A stretch of 15,991 nucleotides of DNA from assembly GCA_023412195.1 (NCBI GenBank), contig JAEYNZ010000105.1, positions 1 through 15,991 of the forward strand, given 5' to 3'. Shown piece by piece: positions 6,983 to 13,619 of this stretch. How positions within the stretch are numbered: the first letter of the stretch is position 1; each line of letters starts with the position of its first letter. The notes beneath the pieces are model-generated. The model was not told where the DNA came from. It ran no database searches and worked only from the letters and a program-made list of their open reading frames with translations. The translations under genes and the position numbers were made by a program. The stretch is from Bacteroidota bacterium. GTDB lineage: Bacteria > Bacteroidota > Bacteroidia > Bacteroidales > Prolixibacteraceae.

Positions 6983-7123
6983 TCAGGCGTTCAGAAAAGC
7001 GAAATGTTTCACCTTTTGTCCAAGTTGAACTATATATGGATTTTTTTTTTGAAAATAATCGGCAACCCTGAACCCAAGTTCGGTTATTACACCACCTAAT
7101 ATGCCAATTATTAATTCCTGCAT
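6983..7123 (-). CDS. Candidate small protein, 46 residues, hydrophobic N-terminus
   Basis: Minus-strand ATG 7123 opens MQELIIGILGGVITELGFRV, followed by ADYFQKKNPYIVQLGQ and ending KVKHFAFLNA before TGA. The first half is a glycine-containing hydrophobic segment, too short for a classic membrane span (about 13 residues) but plausible as an amphipathic or peripheral membrane helix; the second half is basic. A consensus -7 box TATCTTTG lies 22 bp upstream. It points the same way as the 214-residue gene about 180 bp downstream. No family is recognised. A chance ORF is possible, but the residue composition and the promoter argue for a real gene. Confidence 0.45.
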   Translation of the reverse strand: MQELIIGILGGVITELGFRVADYFQKKNPYIVQLGQKVKHFAFLNA

Positions 7124-7144
7124 CAGATTATAAAATATACTACC

Positions 7145-7152
7145 CAAAGATA
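7145..7152 (-). promoter_or_regulatory. -7 box TATCTTTG upstream of the 46-residue ORF
   Basis: Perfect match to the Bacteroidetes -7 consensus TAnnTTTG on the minus strand. No clear TTTG lies at the -33 distance, so the promoter is incomplete by consensus. Transcription would start near 7139, about 16 nt before the ATG. Confidence 0.4.
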
Positions 7153-7380
7153 AAAGAATTTTCTCCTAATGATGCTACAGGATGCCATTGATTTCAGAGG
7201 TGGGTTGCCGGGGGTAACTGAGATAGGATGAGGTTGCTGAACATGTTGAGTAGTTCATGTTGTTGCGGGTGCTGAGGGTTTTCAGCCTGGCCGGGATTTT
7301 TGGCTAACCATATGGTTTTTTATTCGCCGGGCTTAAATTCGTAGAGCTGCAAGCACCGTTACAAGTTCATTGTAAGTGAA
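7153..7380. other. Gene-free stretch with small palindromes
   Basis: Contains GCTGA-GGGTTT-TCAGC (7272-7287), the 12-bp palindrome AACCATATGGTT (7307-7318) and TTACAA-GTTCA-TTGTAA (7359-7375). I see no credible coding frame. It begins the repeat-rich segment that extends to 8729. Confidence 0.45.
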
Positions 7381-7441
7381 TTAGGGAATGGTTTCGAATG
7401 GTTCCGAATAGTTCGAAAGGGTTAGGGAACGGTTCGATAAG
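7381..7441 (+). repeat. Degenerate 10/11-bp (21-bp) tandem array A
   Basis: Successive units TTAGGGAAT, GGTTTCGAAT, GGTTCCGAAT, AGTTCGAAAG, GGTTAGGGAAC, GGTTCGATAA. They share the core GGTT(C/A)GRAA with a 10- to 11-bp step. The same family forms array B at 8085-8177. Confidence 0.75.
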
Positions 7442-7607
7442 AGCAGTAAGTGCATTCGGGTTGGTAGCTTATAAAGCAAACGAATGGCTTCTGGTGAATA
7501 GAAGAAGGCAGGCACACAAGTGAGCTTCAATTGTGCAATATGCCCGCAGAAGAGCTTAAAACACGCCTCATGAGAAAGGACAGGTCAGAGTGCAGGAAAA
7601 CCTGCCA

Positions 7608-7654
7608 GGTGTTCCTGAACCCTGAAAGGGTGTAACAGCAATAGCCATGGGTGG
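7608..7654 (+). repeat. Roughly 50-bp direct repeat, copy A
   Basis: From GGTGTTCCTGAACCCTGAAA through GGTGGCAACCC, nearly identical to 8245-8301. It holds CCCTGAAAGGG and a CCATGGGT-GGCA-ACCCGGGG hairpin with an imperfect base. Arrays A and B precede copies A and B, so a larger module seems to be duplicated. Confidence 0.75.
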
Positions 7655-7793
7655 CAACCCGGGGTTGGGGTTGATTCTTGCGAAACTGCTATGAACCTGC
7701 TAATGAAAGAGGCAATGATAGCTACAATGAAAACCACAGTGAGAATGATTGTAATTCTCTTAAAACATGAGTATTATCCGAACCTGAAAATCT

Positions 7794-7970
7794 GTGAAAC
7801 CGACAATGAAACCGACAATGAAACCGACAAAGAAACTGGTAAATTTTGATTTGGACATGAATTTATTTCTGAAGGAGGATCAAAATATCAGAAGTACTTT
7901 ATACCGTTTTGAAAACATCAATTTCCAACAAGCTACCCAACAAGGACAGGAAGACTATAACTATCTGTAA
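7794..7970 (+). CDS. Possible micro-ORF with an MKPT repeat at its N-terminus
   Basis: GTG 7794 (or ATG 7806) opens a 58-residue frame: three MKPT repeats encoded by a 12-bp tandem repeat, then KKLVNFDLDMNLFLKEDQ, NIRSTLYRFENINFQQATQQ and GQEDYNYL before TAA. The part after the repeats looks protein-like (mixed charged and aromatic residues). It lies in repeat-rich DNA with no recognised promoter, and an overlapping frame is also open, so it may be a fragment of a decayed gene or chance. Confidence 0.25.
   Translation: MKPTMKPTMKPTKKLVNFDLDMNLFLKEDQNIRSTLYRFENINFQQATQQGQEDYNYL
7796..7831 (+). repeat. 12-bp tandem repeat, 3 units
   Basis: GAAACCGACAAT, GAAACCGACAAT, GAAACCGACAAA, followed by a partial GAAACTG. 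The unit is a multiple of three, so it gives MKPT repeats in one frame and ETDN repeats in another. Confidence 0.9.
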
Positions 7971-8084
7971 TGGTTGGAATTATCAGGACAGGATAAGCAC
8001 ACCTAACACAGAACCCAACAAAGAGGTAACAAAGACCCAACATATTTAGCAGATAATTTGGGTTGGCATAAGGGAAATATCAAT

Positions 8085-8177
8085 GGTTTCGAATGGTTCG
8101 AAAGGGTTAGGGAATGGTTCGGAATGGTTAGGGAAGGGTTCGAAAGGGTTAGGGAATGGTTCGTATGGGATCGGGAA
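8085..8177 (+). repeat. 21-bp tandem array B, about four units
   Basis: After GGTTTCGAAT come units of 21 bp made of two half-units: GGTTCGAAAG+GGTTAGGGAAT, GGTTCGGAAT+GGTTAGGGAAG, GGTTCGAAAG+GGTTAGGGAAT, and GGTTCGTATG with a decayed partner. The seven-residue periodic peptides this gives in minus-strand frames (EPFPNPF and the like) follow from the unit length and are not evidence of a gene. Confidence 0.85.
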
Positions 8178-8244
8178 AGTGACCGTAGGATTTTGCAGAT
8201 GTCCCCGGTGTTCCAAACGTACCGGTGCAGAGGCCTGGTGTTCC

Positions 8245-8301
8245 GGTGTTCCTGAACCCTGAAAGGGTGTAACAACAATAGCCACGGGTGGCAACCCGTG
8301 G
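8245..8301 (+). repeat. Roughly 50-bp direct repeat, copy B
   Basis: Matches 7608-7654 and ends in a perfect hairpin CCACGGGT-GGCA-ACCCGTGG (8282-8301). A further related hairpin GAACCCT-GAA-AGGGTTC follows at 8322-8338. Confidence 0.8.
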
Positions 8302-8346
8302 ATGAGGTGATGTTGACAGGGGAACCCTGAAAGGGTTCAATGGGGT

Positions 8347-8523
8347 ATGAAGCAACAGCAGAAGAGGTTGGAAAACGACTGTACCAACTGTATCCAATAT
8401 GTTTTAGAATCTTTCGGACAGTGGTTGGATTATATGAAGATTTTGGAGAAGTGCAATGCTTTTTCCAAACAAGTACAACTTTTTTTGGAGTTAATCGGAC
8501 ACAGGCTGACACTGCGGTGCTGA
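8347..8523 (+). CDS. Possible micro-ORF, 58 residues
   Basis: ATG 8347 to TGA 8523 reads MKQQQKRLENDCTNCIQYVL, then ESFGQWLDYMKILEKCNAF and SKQVQLFLELIGHRLTLRC. Composition is that of a helical soluble protein with four cysteines (a CTNC pair near the start). No family, promoter or ribosome site is recognised, and the start lies 9 bp after a repeat hairpin, so it may be a decayed gene fragment. Confidence 0.25.
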   Translation: MKQQQKRLENDCTNCIQYVLESFGQWLDYMKILEKCNAFSKQVQLFLELIGHRLTLRC

Positions 8524-8580
8524 ATAGCGGAGTAAGCAATGAACGCAGGGAAGTCGTAATTTCAAGATCGGGTATTCATA

Positions 8581-8680
8581 AACAAACTGAGCAGGTGGAT
8601 TGAAGCCATCAGCTCAGTTTGCTTGGAACGCGGGTACGGGGATCATTTACAAGATCCCACAATGCAATGCGGATCTTTTA
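8581..8680 (+). promoter_or_regulatory. Hairpin cluster with competing stems and a terminator-like T-run
   Basis: AAACTGAGC (8584-8592) pairs with GCTCAGTTT (8612-8620), enclosing GGTGG and CCATC; this is a relative of the pta leader hairpin at 3551-3581. Next, GGGATC (8639-8644) can pair with GATCCC (8653-8658), or AAGATCC (8651-8657) can pair with GGATCTT (8671-8677), but not both; the second stem runs into TTTT. On the plus strand this resembles a terminator with an alternative stem. No plus-strand gene follows, so it could simply end transcription between convergent units. Confidence 0.4.
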
Positions 8681-8729
8681 TGTTTTTAGATGAAACTTCA
8701 TAGTTGTTCCCCTTTTTTATGGTTTCAAA

Positions 8730-9125
8730 TCATATTTTATGAATGGGAATAACTATAGATGAAAAATATACCGGATTTAAATATTCAATAAGTAGAATAT
8801 CATTCATTCCAGCTCGTAAGTAGACCAGTCTTGCTTTTTCATGCCCTTCAAATCCATCCCATGCATATACATTAGATTCAGGCCGATATACATTTTTAAT
8901 ATCGTCAAATGTAAATTCAAAATCTTCATTTGAATTTAAGTCAAAGATTCTACATTTTATATAAATGGTATCTGCTTTATGTGCTAAATAGTTAATAGTC
9001 ATGTGATTTCGAACTCCTAAAGAAGTAATTATATAGGGACCAACAAATGGAATTAGATTAACTGATTTTCCTTCTCTAATGGCCTTAACAAATTTCGGTT
9101 CAGAACTTGTACTAAATAATCCCAT
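8730..9125 (-). CDS. Hypothetical protein, 131 residues
   Basis: Third gene of a leftward cluster behind the J-domain-like gene and the 110-residue gene. Starts MGLFSTSSEPKFVKAIREGK at ATG 9125. The body looks beta-rich with alternating hydrophobic and charged residues (TIYIKCRIFDLNSNEDFEF, ARLVYLRAGMNDILLIEYL). No signal peptide, membrane span or known motif is seen. It is 54 bp after the preceding stop, consistent with one transcript. I cannot assign a function. Confidence 0.65.
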   Translation of the reverse strand: MGLFSTSSEPKFVKAIREGKSVNLIPFVGPYIITSLGVRNHMTINYLAHKADTIYIKCRIFDLNSNEDFEFTFDDIKNVYRPESNVYAWDGFEGHEKARLVYLRAGMNDILLIEYLNPVYFSSIVIPIHKI

Positions 9126-9179
9126 ATTCCTTAAAAATTTTTTGATTTTTTGATTTTCTTTATTCCTATTTTAAAATGA

Positions 9180-9512
9180 TTACAACAAGGATTTTCTAAA
9201 ACGAGGTAAGTTTTCCATGAAATATTTTCGAACAACTAGCACTATTTCCTTTTTTATTTCGGGACTTAAATCGTCAATTTTTGTTAATCCTTCGACGAAT
9301 TCTGCTTCTAATTTTGTGTAAAGGGAATCTCTGTTTTTAAGGAACATCATCATTTTTGAAGCTTTAAAAATTGTTCTTTTAAACATCGGTTTGCTAGGAT
9401 CTTTAATTTTTATTTTTAACCAATTCGTTTCACCAAGATCAATATGTGCTTTAAATTCATATTTTTCAACGGTAAATATTAACGGGAGAAAAGTTATTGT
9501 AGTTATTTTCAT
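9180..9512 (-). CDS. Hypothetical protein, 110 residues
   Basis: The ATG at 9512 overlaps the stop of the upstream J-domain-like gene in an ATGA, so the two are almost certainly translationally coupled. The N-terminal half is beta-like (MKITTITFLPLIFTVEKYEF), the C-terminal half is helical and lysine-rich, ending MENLPRFRKSLL. The first 14 residues are hydrophobic but lack a preceding basic stretch and a cleavage site, so I do not call a signal peptide. No family recognised. Confidence 0.65.
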   Translation of the reverse strand: MKITTITFLPLIFTVEKYEFKAHIDLGETNWLKIKIKDPSKPMFKRTIFKASKMMMFLKNRDSLYTKLEAEFVEGLTKIDDLSPEIKKEIVLVVRKYFMENLPRFRKSLL

Positions 9513-9760
9513 TTTAGTATTTTTTTTGCCTTTTCTTTCAACAATAATAATTTATTATAATCATTTCGATTCAGATTTATTTCCTTCATTAGCTCTTCTG
9601 CTGAAATTTTTATTTTTTGGTCTACATATCTATCTGGATGAGATATCTTAGAAAGCTCTTTATGTAATTCTTTAGATTTGTTGATGCTATTAATTAAATT
9701 AGACACATCAAAATCCGCTTTTTTGTAGTTATAAAATGCTTTCTTATCAGAATCTTTCAT
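9509..9760 (-). CDS. J-domain-like protein, probably N-terminally truncated
   Basis: From ATG 9760 the 83-residue product has a helix-HPD-helix layout: NSINKSKELHKELSKIS, the HPD tripeptide (HPDRYVDQ), then EELMKEINLNRNDYNKLLLL and KEKAKKIL. HPD is the signature that lets J-domain proteins stimulate Hsp70 (DnaK) ATPase. The frame is open for 25 more codons upstream and reads a hydrophobic span followed by basic residues (SVSLILIVVFIILVYVKRR), typical of a single membrane anchor. It then hits a stop at the IS4 inverted repeat and contains no start codon. The ancestral protein was therefore probably membrane-anchored and has been damaged next to the IS. The overlap with the next gene suggests the three leftward genes act together. 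Confidence 0.6.
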   Translation of the reverse strand: MKDSDKKAFYNYKKADFDVSNLINSINKSKELHKELSKISHPDRYVDQKIKISAEELMKEINLNRNDYNKLLLLKEKAKKILK

Positions 9761-9836
9761 TGATGTTGTTCTTCTTTTGACATAGACAAGAATAATAAAT
9801 ACTACAATTAGTATAAGCGAAACACTAAAGACATAT

Positions 9837-11169
9837 CACTAGTGTCCAATTAATTTTTTTAACAATTAATACTTAAAAGCAAATTCAAGTTGAACGGCAT
9901 CATCATATACATCTTCAATAGTCTCAGAGGACAAGAAAAGATCTCTAATGTTTGTTTTGTCTGTCAGCACTCTGCTTACGACACGAAGCACATTGAAAGT
10001 GGTTCTGTCCAACTGGCAGTCATGTTCAACGATAGCTACCAGACAATAAGTGATAACCGCAACATAAATTTGTATTTTAACAGCATTCTCAGTATTACCC
10101 CAAAAGGAAGTAATTCGGAGATGCTGCTTTATCCACCTAAAGAAGAGTTCCACCTGCCATCGCTGCTTGTACAGCATAGCGATATCTTTTGCCTTAATGC
10201 TGATATTGTTGGTCAGGAATGTAAAGGTCCTTTTAAGATCGGGAGCATAGTAAACTATTCTACGCAGTTCAGCCGGATACTTTTTCTTGGTCTGATAGCC
10301 CATCAGGCGTATTTTCTGATCAAGCAGGATATTATCTCCTTCATCCAAAAGTTCTTCTCCATCAACAACTTCATACTTAAGGCGAGACTTCTGCCGGATG
10401 ACAAAGTAAGATCCAATTGTATTAATGATATACAACCTTGCAAGGTCATAATAACCTTTGTCAAAGATGTAGAAGGCATAGGGCTCATACGGTATCAGAT
10501 CCATCACATTCACATCGTGAACTTTAGCCTCTGTGATATGAATGTAAGTCGGAATCTGAGTTACAACATCAAACAAAGTGTGAACTTTGATGCCACCTTT
10601 GTTTTTCCTGAAGTATGCCCATTTGAACAAGCTCAAGCAAAGGTCAATTGTCGTGGAATCGAACGCATAATATTTCCCCTTCAGCTCAAAAGGCCTTGTT
10701 ATTCGCTTGCTTTGAGCAATATTGATCATGTAAAAGGCAAACTCTTCAAATATCTTGTAGTCACGGTTTACATTGGCATAGGAAAGATTGCTCAATTTAA
10801 TCTCCCCATTACCAAAACCGAGATGATAGCACTTGTTTTTGATAGAGTCAACGATACAAACGACTTCTCTGAGGCTATCACAGGAAGCCAATTGCCCATA
10901 CATCATTACGAGCAGTTGGTTCCAACAAGTGAAAGTCTTTACCCATTTATCACCGCTATATCTTTTGACTATCATATCAAAAACTCTCTTAGGCAGGAAG
11001 GCCACGAGTTGACTGAATACATATTTGCCGCTGTTCATATTTGCCTGATTTACTTTCAGGCAGCTAAGATGATAAATGAATTCAAATCGACACGTAACTT
11101 TGCTCTATGCAACTATCTATACATTAACAAATTAAAAAGGTTTTGTAAAAAATCTTTTGGACACTAGTG
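9837..11169 (-). mobile_element. Complete IS4-family insertion sequence
   Basis: A 1333-bp element with terminal inverted repeats CACTAGTGTCCAA (9837-9849; inverted at 11157-11169), continuing imperfectly through an A/T-rich stretch inward. ATAT flanks both ends (9833-9836 and 11170-11173) and may be a 4-bp target duplication; because ATAT is self-complementary it could also be counted as part of the repeats. One transposase gene (9866-11038) with all catalytic residues suggests an autonomous copy. It sits between the leftward J-domain cluster and the rightward polysaccharide operon. Confidence 0.88.
9866..11038 (-). CDS. IS4-family DDE transposase
   Basis: 390 residues with an N-terminal DUF4372-like region (starting MNSGKYVFSQLVAFLP) and a DDE domain. 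Catalytic positions are D127 in YYAFDSTTIDL, D193 in YIFDKGYYDL and E297. E297 lies in the IS4 signature Y-x2-R-x3-E-x6-K, here YKQRWQVELFFRWIK (Y290, R293, E297, K304), which is exact. It catalyses cut-and-paste movement of the surrounding element. The full length and intact motifs suggest activity. The opposite strand is open for 425 codons over the same span, which I treat as a shadow. Confidence 0.95.
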   Translation of the reverse strand: MNSGKYVFSQLVAFLPKRVFDMIVKRYSGDKWVKTFTCWNQLLVMMYGQLASCDSLREVVCIVDSIKNKCYHLGFGNGEIKLSNLSYANVNRDYKIFEEFAFYMINIAQSKRITRPFELKGKYYAFDSTTIDLCLSLFKWAYFRKNKGGIKVHTLFDVVTQIPTYIHITEAKVHDVNVMDLIPYEPYAFYIFDKGYYDLARLYIINTIGSYFVIRQKSRLKYEVVDGEELLDEGDNILLDQKIRLMGYQTKKKYPAELRRIVYYAPDLKRTFTFLTNNISIKAKDIAMLYKQRWQVELFFRWIKQHLRITSFWGNTENAVKIQIYVAVITYCLVAIVEHDCQLDRTTFNVLRVVSRVLTDKTNIRDLFLSSETIEDVYDDAVQLEFAFKY

Positions 11170-11196
11170 ATATAGTATTGGAAATTCAATCTATTA

Positions 11197-11227
11197 TTTA
11201 TTTATTACATTAATAGGGTTAAATTTG
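11197..11227 (+). promoter_or_regulatory. Probable promoter of the polysaccharide operon
   Basis: TTTA (11197-11200), one mismatch from the -33 TTTG, is followed after 19 bp by TAAATTTG (11220-11227), an exact TAnnTTTG -7 box. The predicted start near 11233 leaves a leader of about 30 nt before ATG 11265. The promoter lies 24 bp outside the IS end, so it is probably native to the locus. Confidence 0.55.
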
Positions 11228-11264
11228 CTCCGAAAGAAACATAATTAGTAAAATATTTCCACTA

Positions 11265-12548
11265 ATGAAATTCTCCATTTCCAATATAATTCGAAGTATA
11301 ACAACCATATTCATTCTTGTAGCAATTAATGTATTTGGGTTTCATGATTTTTATAGAGATCAGTTTTTTGTAGTTTTAAATTCCTTTGATTTTATATTAT
11401 TTGGGCTAAATATACTTTTTTTAATTTTTGCTTTCAAAAGTAATCGCTTTAGAAACACAATCCTTGAAAAACCTTTGTGCTATATTTTTTATTTTTATTT
11501 ACTATCCCTTGTTATTTTTATTTCAATGCCATTAAGAGGTCCAATATCTATATTGGATGCAATACGTGTAGGCAGAAATTATTTGATCTTACCTTTAGCA
11601 TTACTAATTTATTATGATGTAAAAATTAATTTAAAGGGAAACTATTATTTTAAAATTTTTCACATTATTGCTTTTTTCAGTTCTATGCAAATAATAATCA
11701 ATGCCTTTAATTCTGATATTATTAATATTATTTTTAGACATCTTGACCGAGCAGAAACGGATTTTAGAGGAGGTTTTCAACGCAACATTTTAATTTCTAA
11801 ATCTATGATTTTCCCTCATATTTTATCAATTTATTATTATCATAAATTAATTTCAAAAAAGTATAAGTTTAAAAATTTAGCATTTTTTTTATTGTTATTT
11901 TTAGCAAGTGCTTTACAAGGATTTAGAGTTTATATTATAGTTTTGATTTTTGTGTTATTTATTTTTACATTTTTATTTGGAAATATGCAAAAAAACATAA
12001 TAAGATGGTCAGTCATTTTATTATTATTCGTTCCTACATTAGTGAAATTAGATTCTCATTTTCTCAATGATCAAATTTTTGGGAAGTTTTACACCGCAAT
12101 TGATGAAATTAAATATGGAAAAGGTTCATTTCAAGGAAGAAATAACGATGTGCAACTGAGGCAAATTCCAATGCTTTTGCAAAAGCCATTTTGGGGATGG
12201 GGATTTATATATCATGATTCTAGTTATGGTAAATTATTAAACCTAAAAGAAAATGATAGACAATATGGATTATACTCAGTTGATTCTGGTTACATTACAT
12301 TATTAATGCAATTTGGTATAGTGGGTACTGGATTAATCATTTATTGGTATTTCAAATTAATTTTGTTTTATTATAATAGTAGAAAAAATAACCCCTTAAT
12401 TTATATTACTGCCATAGGAACTATTCTAATCCTTTTTTTATCATTATACACTCATGGTGCTTTTTCTCGAGAATTTGGTTTATTGCCCTTTGCGATTGTT
12501 ATTGGAATTACTGGTAATTATAACTTGAAAAACAAAAATAATGAATAA
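11265..12548 (+). CDS. O-antigen polymerase/ligase-like membrane protein (Wzy/WaaL type)
   Basis: 427 residues, strongly hydrophobic, with about ten predicted membrane segments (for example SITTIFILVAINVFG, LAFFLLLFLASALQGF, WSVILLLFVPTLV and, near the end, AIGTILILFLSLY). A large polar loop between roughly residues 265 and 345 holds FQGRNND and PFWGWGFIYHDSS followed by DSGYITLLMQFGIVG, the pattern typical of the O-antigen ligase/polymerase superfamily. It would join or polymerise glycan units at the outer face of the inner membrane. First gene of the rightward operon; its last 8 bp overlap the start of the next gene. Polymerase and ligase cannot be told apart from sequence alone, but the company of glycosyltransferases favours a polymerase. 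Confidence 0.8.
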   Translation: MKFSISNIIRSITTIFILVAINVFGFHDFYRDQFFVVLNSFDFILFGLNILFLIFAFKSNRFRNTILEKPLCYIFYFYLLSLVIFISMPLRGPISILDAIRVGRNYLILPLALLIYYDVKINLKGNYYFKIFHIIAFFSSMQIIINAFNSDIINIIFRHLDRAETDFRGGFQRNILISKSMIFPHILSIYYYHKLISKKYKFKNLAFFLLLFLASALQGFRVYIIVLIFVLFIFTFLFGNMQKNIIRWSVILLLFVPTLVKLDSHFLNDQIFGKFYTAIDEIKYGKGSFQGRNNDVQLRQIPMLLQKPFWGWGFIYHDSSYGKLLNLKENDRQYGLYSVDSGYITLLMQFGIVGTGLIIYWYFKLILFYYNSRKNNPLIYITAIGTILILFLSLYTHGAFSREFGLLPFAIVIGITGNYNLKNKNNE

Positions 12549-13613
12549 AATAGGAATCTTTATTGATTCAATGAAAGGCGGAGGAGCTGAAAGAGTAGTA
12601 TTAAATCTTGCTAATGAATTTGAAAACAGAAAAATTCCGTTGGTACTTATTTTAAGATTCAAGGATGGGCCATATCTTTCAAAATTAGATTCAAATATTA
12701 TCATACATGAATTACATACGAATAATCCATTATTGATAATCATACGACTTATAAAAACCTGTAAGAAAAATAAAATCAAGACACTTTTAACAGTATCTAT
12801 GTTTTAGGGTTATTAGCAAATAAAATATTAAACTTAAAAATTATCATTCGAGAAGCTAATACATTTAATCAGCTCTTACAAGAAAAAAATATAAAAAATA
12901 TTATTCTTTTCAAGTTAATGAAACTTCTGTATCCATCTGCTGATAAGATTGTTGCAAATTCGTCGGACACAGCTAGTGACATTAAAAAATACATTAGAAG
13001 GGATATCGAAAATTTAATAACTATTAATAATCCTATATTCAACAATAGAATTTATGATTTAAGTAACGAAAGAAGCAATTTAGATGATTTCTATCAACTT
13101 CAAAAACCTATAATTATTTCAGTCGGCAGATTTTTTCCTCAAAAAAATTTTAGTTTTTTAATTAAAAGTTTTGTAAAAGTAAAAAAAGAATTCAATAATG
13201 CCAGTTTGGTGATTTTGGGAGACGGTCCGCTAAAAAATCAATTATTTTCCTTAGCTAAAGAATTAAAAGTTGAAAAGGATGTTCATTTTTTAGGTTTTGT
13301 TGATAATCCATACAAATATTTGAAAAATTCAGATGTATTTGTATTAAGTTCGTTATACGAAGGTTTTGGCAACGTCATTGTTGAGGCGCTTGCTGTAGGC
13401 ACACCTGTAGTTGCAACTCATTGCCCGGGTGGGCCTCATGAAATTCTTCAAAATGGAAAATTTGGAATATTAGTACCAGTTAATAATGAAGATGCTATGG
13501 CAAATGCTATAATACAAACCTTGTTAAATAAAAAAGATTCTAGTTGGCTAATTGAGAGAGCTAAAGATTTCTCAATTTGTGAAATAGCCAATAAATATTT
13601 AAAACATTTATAA
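12541..13613 (+). pseudogene. GT4 glycosyltransferase split by a frameshift
   Basis: The first frame (12541-12807) gives a GT4 N-terminus, MNKIGIFIDSMKGGGAERVV, and stops at TAG 12805-12807. The second frame, shifted by one base, continues as LGLLANKILNLKIIIREA, then the C-terminal GT4 domain: SVGRFFPQKNFSFLIKSF, ILGDGPLKNQL, and the EX7E motif in YEGFGNVIVEALAVGTPVV. The two parts join seamlessly if the run TTTT at 12802-12805 had one more T (M-F-L-G-L-L-A), giving 357 residues, normal for the family. It would transfer a sugar from a nucleotide sugar in the cytoplasm. The lesion may be a true mutation, phase-variable slippage or a sequencing error at a homopolymer. The ATG overlaps the preceding gene. 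Confidence 0.8.
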
Positions 13614-13619
13614 ATTATT

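Noticed and set aside
8085..8177. TTAGGG-containing repeat taken for a telomere-like sequence
   Set aside because: TTAGGG occurs only as part of a 21-bp unit with GGTTCGAAAG; there is no pure hexamer run and no chromosome end.
7381..8301. CRISPR array
   Set aside because: Repeats are short, degenerate and directly adjacent, without unique spacers of regular length; no cas genes are present.
8003..8539. Minus-strand ORF of 178 codons over the 21-bp array
   Set aside because: Its proline/serine-rich heptapeptide periodicity follows from the 21-bp repeat and the rest has no protein character; other frames here are equally open.
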